A DNA stretch of 64,000 bases from Calamus simplicifolius (taxonomy: Eukaryota; Streptophyta; Magnoliopsida; Arecales; Arecaceae): contig UESW01004240.1 in NCBI GenBank assembly GCA_900491605.1, positions 104,349 to 168,348 of the forward strand, in the 5' to 3' direction. Under the pieces are notes generated by a model. It was not told where the DNA came from and searched no databases. It saw only the letters and a list, made by a program, of their open reading frames with translations. A program made the position numbers and the translations under genes. Of this stretch, positions 56,501 through 64,000 are shown piece after piece; positions within the stretch are counted from its first letter, which is position 1; each line of letters begins with the position of its first letter.

Positions 56501-59500
56501 AGTGCCAAGCTAGGGGCTTGACAAAAGTGATATATGACTGGCGTAGCCTATTCACGCCATTGTCATTTAATAATTTCTTAGCCTATTCTTGTTTAGAAGA
56601 TAAAAGGGAATACTTAAGCTTGCATGGGTGCAAATTGTCAGAATGATTCGAACAACTTGCTAGTACTTTGTAATGATCCTTTATAGAAATGATTATTTCA
56701 ACAACTCATGATATTACCTAATATTCATGGTTCATTTCTCATAGCTATGCAAGTTTGCAAAGTTAGTTTCTATATCTCATTTCATGATGCAGGTACTGGC
56801 AAAGAAGTTTGGTGCAGCTTTGGTTTCTCTTGAGCATCGTTACTATGGGAAGAGTTCCCCTTTCAAGTATTTAACAACAGAAAACCTAAGATTTCTGTCC
56901 TCGAAGCAGGCTTTATTTGACTTGGCTGTTTTCCGCCAGTATTATCAGGTGACCACTATATTTACTTAAACTGCTGCAGAAAGCCAATAATTGCTGATTT
57001 TTCTCTAAGCTGAAATTTCGTGGGTCCCTTTTTTCATTTGTTTTTCAATTAGCTTTCATTTCTTTGACTCTCATATGTTCACATCTTTGGAAACCATTTA
57101 CTTTTGTTTTTTTTTCCATTTGGATTAGAAGTTTGCTGGTCTAGGAATTTCTCTATTACATGGCCTGGATCTGCAGTAGCTGTTTCATTTATATATGGCA
57201 CATCACACGAGCATCGGTTCAACCAAACTACCATCCATATCCCATGGTTGCCTAGATATTCTGTTCTTTAGTTTTTTTACCAGTTCTGGTGTTGGAAAAA
57301 ATTTGGAAGCATTGGCATGAAGACTGCTTTGGTTTCCCTGGTATAGATTAAAATAATTTTTGCGGAATTTAGGAGTTTACTAATGCAGCAATACAGGAAG
57401 CCTAATCACACTTGAATACATATACTGTAATTTTTATTTAAGCCATAGTTTTCCAGATTTTCTTCTTCTTTTGAAAATAAAAAATTCCCTATAGAATGAA
57501 CTTGTTCCAAATTTTAAACTTATCATTTTTCCTTTGAACTCCACTTCTTTCTCTTCTTAATTTGTTTCTAATCCTTTTAGCTTTATGTTATCTTGTCATT
57601 CTGCAGGAATACTTCAGTGCAAAATTCAATCTCTCAAAAGTTGAGAATTCCTGGTTTGTTTTTGGTGTTTCATACTCTGGAGCGCTCAGTGCCTGGTTTC
57701 GTTTGAAGTTTCCTCATTTAACATGCGGGAGTCTTGCAAGTTCAGCAGTTGTTCTTGCTGTCTACAACTTCACGGAATTTGACAAGCAGGTCCATAAGCG
57801 TATGCTGTCTTTACATATGTATCAAAGTAGAGAATTATGTTATGCACTTCTATTTTCCCTCCTTTTTTTTATCATTTAACTCTTCATCTTCAGTAAATAT
57901 CATTTTTTATTTTCCTACATCAAAAGTGATATTACCCATTTTTGGTGTTATTGCCTACCAGTGGCTCTATGGTTTGCCTCCTTATAATTTGTGTGAAGAT
58001 ACTACGTGATCATCGATTTTCTCTATTATCATTTTCTTCAGATTGGAGAGTCAGCCGGTGCTGAATGCAAAGCTGCCCTGCAAGAAGTAACCAAACTTGT
58101 TGATGAGCAACTTCTGTCCAATGGAAGTTCAGTGAAGAAGTTGTTTGGTGCAATGATGGTGATTTTTTTCTGACATCAATTCTTGATTTTTATTTTTTCT
58201 TAAAAGTTGTCTTAAGACCACATTTTAGGCATATCAAACTCCATAGATGTTTTTTTTTTGTCATTTGCTGCATGGACAGATAGGAGACATGCAAATGCAT
58301 GCATGGACATGCATAGACACAATTGTGCATGCTGCATGGATGTGCACATGCATGCATGCACAAGAATAGAAGCATTGTCCGATGGTGGTGCGTTGGCCTG
58401 CACTGTCAAAGTAGTACCACCTGGGCTTGTTATGCACCAACATAGCAGCATACCAAGTATTGGCACACAGCCAGTATTGTGCTAGCATCACATGCAAGGG
58501 TGGCATTATCATGGTGCATATCATGCCATGTTCTGCTGTGACAATTGGTGGGTGAGAGAGAGAGAGAGACCATCAATGTTATTATTCCTTGTCCTCCACT
58601 GTGGCTTGCAACACGCACAAGGGGAGAAAAAGGAAACTTATTATTCTTATGCTACTGCGATTTATGATGGTGACTTTTTGCTAAACTCATCATGGTTTTT
58701 TTGAAGACCTGGTAAGAAGCATAGAAGAAATGAAGAGGTTGCATGTGATGTCATCTCATCATATAAACCAATTGATGTGGACTTTTATTTGCACTGATGT
58801 CACACCATTATGCTGGTGGGAACAATATCTGTACATACCATTTTACCATATATGTTTGCATTTTGGCATATCTACCTGTATCTTTTGCACAATACAGATA
58901 ATGACGCTGCAAGAAGCGGAGAAGTGTTTATTTTTCCGATTGCTTTCCAACCTCTCCTCAACCTCCTAGATAACCTTGCCCTTTTTTGAGGATAATAAAG
59001 GTTGCTACAGAGCCTCTGGCCTCTGGGCTGCACCTTGAAATATCTAAGGCTCCAACTTTTGCCCTAAAGAAAGATGTAGAAGTTATTTTATCTGGACACT
59101 TCATTTATGATTTCTAAAATGCAAACACTAGGACGAGAGATAGACAGTTCATATTTCAAGAATTCTGAATGAAATATTCTTATTACCTAAGTTTATAAAT
59201 AAGTGGCTAATTAGATACTTGCCCATGAAATCATTGCATTTTGTGAAGCTAAAGTTCTATCTTATTTTCAAGGCATTGACTTTTTTCTTTTTGTCTTTAT
59301 GCTATGTTTTATTTCATATTCTACATATTTAAGGGTGGTGATATTGCTAGAGCTAATTTTGTTGTTTCTGTAGCAATAAATTATAGGTTAACTATTATGC
59401 TCTCCACTATTCCATTGAATAACCTATTGTTCTGACACGCATCATGATGGTTAGTTTGTAATACATTGCTATGGGAACAACATAACTAGCTTTGGCAATA

Positions 59501-62500
59501 TCATCAACCTATTTAAAAGCATCTAAAACTATATATCTTCATGAAAGTGGTCTTGTTTTTGGTGGTTGATGCATTGGACTTGAGACACTTGAAAACTGGT
59601 AGCCAAGAAACAATCATAAAAGGTAACATGTAAAATAGGAGGATACAGCAACCCAGAATCTGCCTTTAGTTAAAACCCGAGGGGAAGATTTCGAATCTTG
59701 CCATTTTTAGTGATTAGTTATGCATGTGGTATTCAGATCTTATATATTTTCTTCATCTTAAATTCTTAACTAATTGTCACTGCACCTTGTTATTCGATTC
59801 CCTAAGTCCTTGAAAGTGGAATCTCTTTGAGCATAAGATAGATTATTTGTCACACATTTCCTCTACCATAACATGACATGCTGGGGCCAACTCAACACCC
59901 ATTCTGAGTGGCACTAGGAGATTGTAGACTATCAAGGTTTGTTGTACTTGTTTTGAATATCATTGCTTGATCCAATAGTTTAATATCAGATATATAATTT
60001 CAGTTGCTATAGAATTGCCTTTAATTATGATGAGATGTAACAACTTTTTAAAGATATTATAAAGAGAATCATAGTGCCTGCTGCAATTATGAATATGTTG
60101 TTGCACTGAAGGAGATTCCAGAAATTTATGCTATGGATTTATCATATCTGAAGTTAAATTAGAAAAGAAAAAAAGTTGTTCTTCTCTTTTTAACAAAAGA
60201 GTGATACAAGTAGATAAACAACATGACATGCCATCTCTTCCAAAAATATCCATCACCTGAAAGAAGCTTTGGACTGCAGTGAGAAATGCCTTGGTCTTTC
60301 TTAGGCCTGAGACTTCTTCATTGTCGGCTCTTTTATACATTTGTCTACATTAACAATCTTATTATTTACTCTTTTTTCCTTTAAGAGATTGGTGCTTTAG
60401 TTGAAATGCTATTCTTGTTAATTATAATGAGCTTAAATAGTAACCTATCACTGGCAATTCTTGATCTAGGAAAGAAGCATTTGCAAGTTATTCTCCAACT
60501 ACATAAGCTTGATTTGTGGTTGTCATATATTTTGTGCCCATCACTTGCTGCTAAATGACATGTAACTAAATTGTATTCAGATCCTATTTTTTGACCTCTA
60601 CAGTGGTTATGAGTTTTCTCCCCTTGTAATTGCAGCTACAGAATGATGTTGACTTCTTGTACTTATTGGCTGATGCTGCAGTTATCGCGGTAAGCATATT
60701 TCTGTGGTTGCAACCAAATATAAGCTCCAAAGAATATTGGTACTTAATAATGTGCTTTCAAAGTTTTCAGTTTCAGTATGGCAATCCAGATGTTTTATGT
60801 TCCCCACTTGTTGATGCCCAGAAATCTGGAAAAGACTTGGTGGTAAGCTCCTAGTTCTTTCCATTATTTAGTTGTGCGTGTCCTTAGTAGATTCTAATTC
60901 AGTAACATTCGGATTTATCATGTAGTTTGTTTAAAAGTTGTTTTTGGTCACCACATATATTAATTCATTTTATGTACTTTCCTCTTCATATTGAACGTTT
61001 TGTAAAAATTTGTTGGACATGATATTAGGTAGATTTTATATCAAATAATGCATTAAACTGTACTGTCAAATAATTAGGCCAAGGCTTCATGGTTATGCTT
61101 ATCTGATCCGAGAGATATCATTATTTTTTATTTAAATAAGAGTCCTCATATGCTTAATCTTTAGTCGTATGATTTTTTATTCTTAGAATGAGTGATTGTT
61201 TTGTTCTTACTGTGCTGTAGAAATGTCAAAATTTTAAATTGTTGCCTCAACCACTTTGCCAGGTTACATACATGTCAAGTCCAGACTTACCCAATCAATA
61301 AAGCCTTGAGCTTGACATTATCAAATCCTACCTATCTCAGACCTCAAACCTACCTATAAGAAAAGGAGAGAAAGAGGGTTGTGGGTGTAGTGAGGATGAT
61401 TATGATGATTCAAGTGTAGGATGTTCTTCATCAACATGTTAGTTTGGATTTGAATCAAGTGTAGGATAAAACCATTGAATGCCAAACCGCCCCAAACTAG
61501 CTCGGGCCGCACTAAACTATATCGATGGCGAATCAAGATACTGGCGAATCGAGACAATTCACCTATTTGGGTTGGCACAGGGCCCGAACCTATCTATGCC
61601 AACTTGAACCTAGCCAAACCGTTTGGTACTGACCTGAATTGTTCGGTACCAACTTGAATTGCCCGGAATTGACTTAAAACTGCCCACCCGTACCAAGCCA
61701 AGCCAAGCTGAATTGCATTGTTAAAAGTGAAAAAAGGGCATCTGTCTTTATATTGGGTGTGTACAATATCATACGGGTCCGTATCATACCAAATTGGTAA
61801 TGTACTAATATAGGTCTTGGTACTAGTTTCACGGATCTTGGATCAACTCAATTTCAGTTTGATAAAAGTTTGGGCCTAAGAAAATCAAATTGAACATGAT
61901 AGCCACAACTACAAAGGCAACTTTATCAGGTTAGTCTTGTGACCTGGCTAGCTGACATTGCTACTCTATTTGACTGACCACTTCCTTCATTTCTTGTGGA
62001 GGTCTTTTGCAAGCACCAGGCACTCTACAGTCTTTATGTTACTTTCCCTATTGCACAACCTTTCATTTTAGCCAAATATCCTCTGCATACTCGTAAATTT
62101 TCTTGGCAACTTTTGTCTGAAAGACATCAATAAGGGTTTCTTTCTAAATATGCTGTGCTTAACCAGCTTAGATCAGTGTTTCTTGTTAAAATCATTGTTT
62201 ATGGGGATTTTTGGCCCTCCAATACCTTCAACAGTTAAAATTTTAAGTCTCCGCTGCAGACTTCAAATCTGATAATGCTGACAATATGTATCTATATCAC
62301 CCAAAGCTCAACTGACATGTGAAGCTTGATGCATAAAACCTGATGCGCAGTGTCTTGTAGGCTAAGTTTTGAATGGCTTTTCCATGCTTTAGAGAAGTAT
62401 TAAGATTCCATCAGAACAGGCTGGGAGCATAAGGCTCTAGCACTCTTGACCTTATAGTAACATCATAGTTACAGATGATATTCTGTTGGTTTCGTTATAT

Positions 62501-63012
62501 TCATCCTTTCCATGGTATGTTATATTAAAGATTCTTATTCTGCACCTTGTTATTAAAGATTCGGCTTGGTTAAGTGTATCTTTCATTATGTTTTGCAGAA
62601 TTTAAGCACTTATTAGAAAGTTAATCTACATCAATCTATTATTAAATGGTCATGCAGGAAGCATATGCTGGCTATGTGAAAGATTATTACCTTGGAAGAT
62701 TTGGTGCTTCAGTTTTAACTTATGATCAGCAACATTTGAAGAACACAACTCCTGGTGTAGAGGAGAGTGGTAATACATTAACCTGGTTTCTTAATTTGGC
62801 ACGTGTCTGTTAGGCAAGTGAAGGTCGAGAGTTTGCTTTAAATTTATACGTTACAGAGCATCATTGTGACTAGCTTCAAAATGATACATCTGTTGATTTT
62901 ATGTTCTATTGCCAGCTGACCGGCTGTGGTGGTTCCAAGTTTGTACAGAGGTTGCATATTTCCAAGTGGCACCCAAAAATGATAGTGTTCGTTCTCCAAA
63001 AATTGATACAAG
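53573..63012 (+). CDS. Serine peptidase family S28, EDA2-like (nine exons, C-terminus outside window)
   Basis: Exons: 53573-53724, 55216-55338, 56793-56948, 57607-57789, 58042-58158, 60636-60689, 60771-60842, 62658-62769 and 62916-63012, all with GT...AG borders and matching phases. They encode about 355 of roughly 490 expected residues. A Leu-rich signal peptide follows the ATG at 53573. Recognisable blocks are WFNQTLDHFSPT (end of exon 1), GPIFLRICGESACNGI (exon 2), SLEHRYYGKSSPF (exon 3) and the nucleophile motif FGVSYSGALSAWFR (exon 4), then RLWWFQVCTEVAYFQ (exon 9). The catalytic Asp and His should lie in the missing part. The family comprises secreted or vacuolar peptidases that cut after proline. 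Exon 1 lacks one base near 53680: the signal-peptide frame ends in YYLTK and the next frame carries WFNQTLDHF. This is either a sequencing error or a recent frameshift. Confidence 0.88.
53725..55215 (+). other. Intron 1 of the S28 peptidase gene
   Basis: It runs from GTTAAG to ACACAG. It holds a (CT)n tract near 54528-54548 and otherwise AT-rich sequence without a recognisable element. Confidence 0.75.
55339..56792 (+). other. Intron 2 of the S28 peptidase gene
   Basis: GTAAGT to GATGCAG. A short stretch near 55790-55870 contains GGTACC-type inverted words (CACCGGTACC, TGGTACTGTACCAG) that look like the edge of an old insertion; I cannot classify it. Confidence 0.7.
58159..60635 (+). other. 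Intron 5 of the S28 peptidase gene (2.5 kb)
   Basis: GTGATT to ATTGCAG. It contains a block of CATGCATG words (58285-58365) and CG-poor sequence without long repeats. No gene is visible on either strand. Confidence 0.7.
60843..62657 (+). other. Intron 7 of the S28 peptidase gene (1.8 kb)
   Basis: GTAAGC to CATGCAG. The part at about 61480-61720 is more GC-rich and has repeated words such as GCCAAGCCAAGC and GGTACCAACTTGAATTGC, suggesting an eroded insertion of unknown type. Confidence 0.65.
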
Positions 63013-63099
63013 GTACAATTTTGTCAAATTGTTTGTCTATATATCTTTGAGTTAAGTAGTATGATCAAGTTGTCTGATTTAATAACATTTTGCATTTCC

Positions 63100-63142
<43 letters not shown>
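63100..63142. repeat. (AT)n(GT)n microsatellite in intron 9
   Basis: About 14 bp of AT are followed by about 28 bp of GT. Confidence 0.95.
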
Positions 63143-63144
<2 letters not shown>

Positions 63145-63679
63145 TGAACTTATATTATTCTTCCTTTTTTTAATTCCAGAAAGATCCCCGTATAATTTTT
63201 AGATTTTTAATGATCTAATAACCTTATTAATTCAAAAATAATGACTAGATTTATATTACCATTCATATCCATATCCTTCGCATCGTATAAAACATTTCAT
63301 TACCTTGAAGAGAGAATGAAAGAGAGCAAGCAAAACATACTTGGCATACCATTCTCTAAACAGTTGAAAGAAAATAGAAAATAAATAAAAAGTTGAAATA
63401 CAATTAACAAAAGTGTGAAGATGGAATTAATGGAAGGGACTGATCCAAAATGGGCTGAAATAGGGGATGTGGGAACACTTCAGATTTATACTTAACATGC
63501 CAGATTGTAGATAGGAGTTTGGAGAAGTGACTAAATTGAAAGACATTAATATAAAATGGAAAACTTATGAGGATGTGCTTATAGGTTGATAATGGGGAGC
63601 AAGCTGAATCAAATAGTTCTAAATCCATGCCTTCAGGTCTCCTTTGGAGGGGGAGAAGGACTCAACTCAACTCATCTAA

Positions 63680-64000
63680 GCCTTTTTCCTAATTACATGG
63701 GGTCAGCTATATGAATATGCTTCATCCACTATGCTTTATTCAGAACTAAGTCGACATTCAAATTATAAATAGTTATATTTTTTTAATTATTTCTATCCAT
63801 GTTAGTTTAGGCCTACCTCTACCTCTATCCTTACCATGGATTGTTAAAAGATCACTCTTTCTAACTGGAGTATCTAAAGGTCTTCGTTGTATATATCCAA
63901 ACCACCATAATTGATTTTCTCTCATTTTATCTTCAATTGGGGCTACTCCTATCATTTCTCTTATATGTTTATTTTTAATTCTATCTTTTAAAGTTTTACC
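63680..64000 (-). mobile_element. RTE-type LINE fragment in intron 9 (runs out of the window)
   Basis: The minus strand encodes the C-terminal end of a reverse-transcriptase protein: MRENQLWWFGYIQRRPLDTP and RGRGRPKLTWIEIIKK, a pattern I know from the plant RTE clade. The 3' tail contains ACATGGGGTCAGCTATATGAAT on the plus strand, also typical. It lies inside the intron that follows exon 9, in opposite orientation to the gene. Confidence 0.7.

Noticed and set aside
58190..58704. Overlapping small frames in intron 5
   Set aside because: They lie between well-defined exons of the peptidase gene and reflect the CATGCATG repeats.

Overview
The window is nuclear DNA of a flowering plant. It is packed with nested and neighbouring transposable elements and has one ordinary host gene at its right edge. 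The evidence is: Ty3/gypsy elements with an extra archaeal-type RNase H and antisense accessory genes (the plant Tat lineage), a CACTA element with a Ptta/En/Spm-type gene, L1 elements with a plant RNase H tail, and an intron-rich S28 serine peptidase of the EDA2 type. A monocot, perhaps a palm, is my guess; nothing here proves it.

Layout. 1-10373: Tat-type element 1 on the minus strand, its left (3') end outside the window. It has gag-pro-RT-RH-aRH-IN, an array of about eleven 97-bp repeats just after the integrase stop, then a spliced antisense gene. Its 2-kb 5' LTR carries a second, GC-rich array of about 88 bp units. 10380-15701 and 25802-37052 are two copies (P1, P2) of one segment; P2 was later enlarged by a 5.9-kb L1. 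15702-18350 is a CACTA element with GCGACGC subterminal repeats and a decayed Ptta-like gene. 18351-18616 and 24791-25798 are copies of a second segment (Q1, Q2). 18617 to about 24255 is element 2, a plus-strand Tat-type element with a 59-bp array in its LTR, cut off within the second RNase H. 37873-51377 is element 3, a 13.5-kb minus-strand Tat-type element with a complete 3' LTR, a 5' LTR cut down to its first 280 bp, and a 7-kb stretch of plus-strand (antisense) accessory genes. 52212-53301 is a non-autonomous hAT-type element with a perfect 8-bp target duplication. From 53573 the S28 peptidase gene runs rightwards; nine exons are visible and the C-terminal third lies beyond the window.

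How it fits together. All three gypsy elements are degenerate: frameshifts, in-frame stops, a mutated protease active site in element 3 and lost LTR or PBS parts. None looks able to move alone. The most unusual content is in element 3. Besides the expected antisense gene (PF04195-like N-terminus, coiled-coil C-terminus) there are two further plus-strand promoter-ORF units, each separated by blocks of CTCGG/CCGAG dyad repeats. Each element also carries tandem arrays whose units have a palindromic core.

The P/Q duplications provide empty sites. These show that two L1 insertions and element 2 came after the duplication, while one 5'-truncated L1 came before it. The peptidase gene has one apparent single-base deletion in exon 1; every later exon is open and correctly spliced. 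Single-base indels are frequent across the window, so a sequencing error is as likely as decay.
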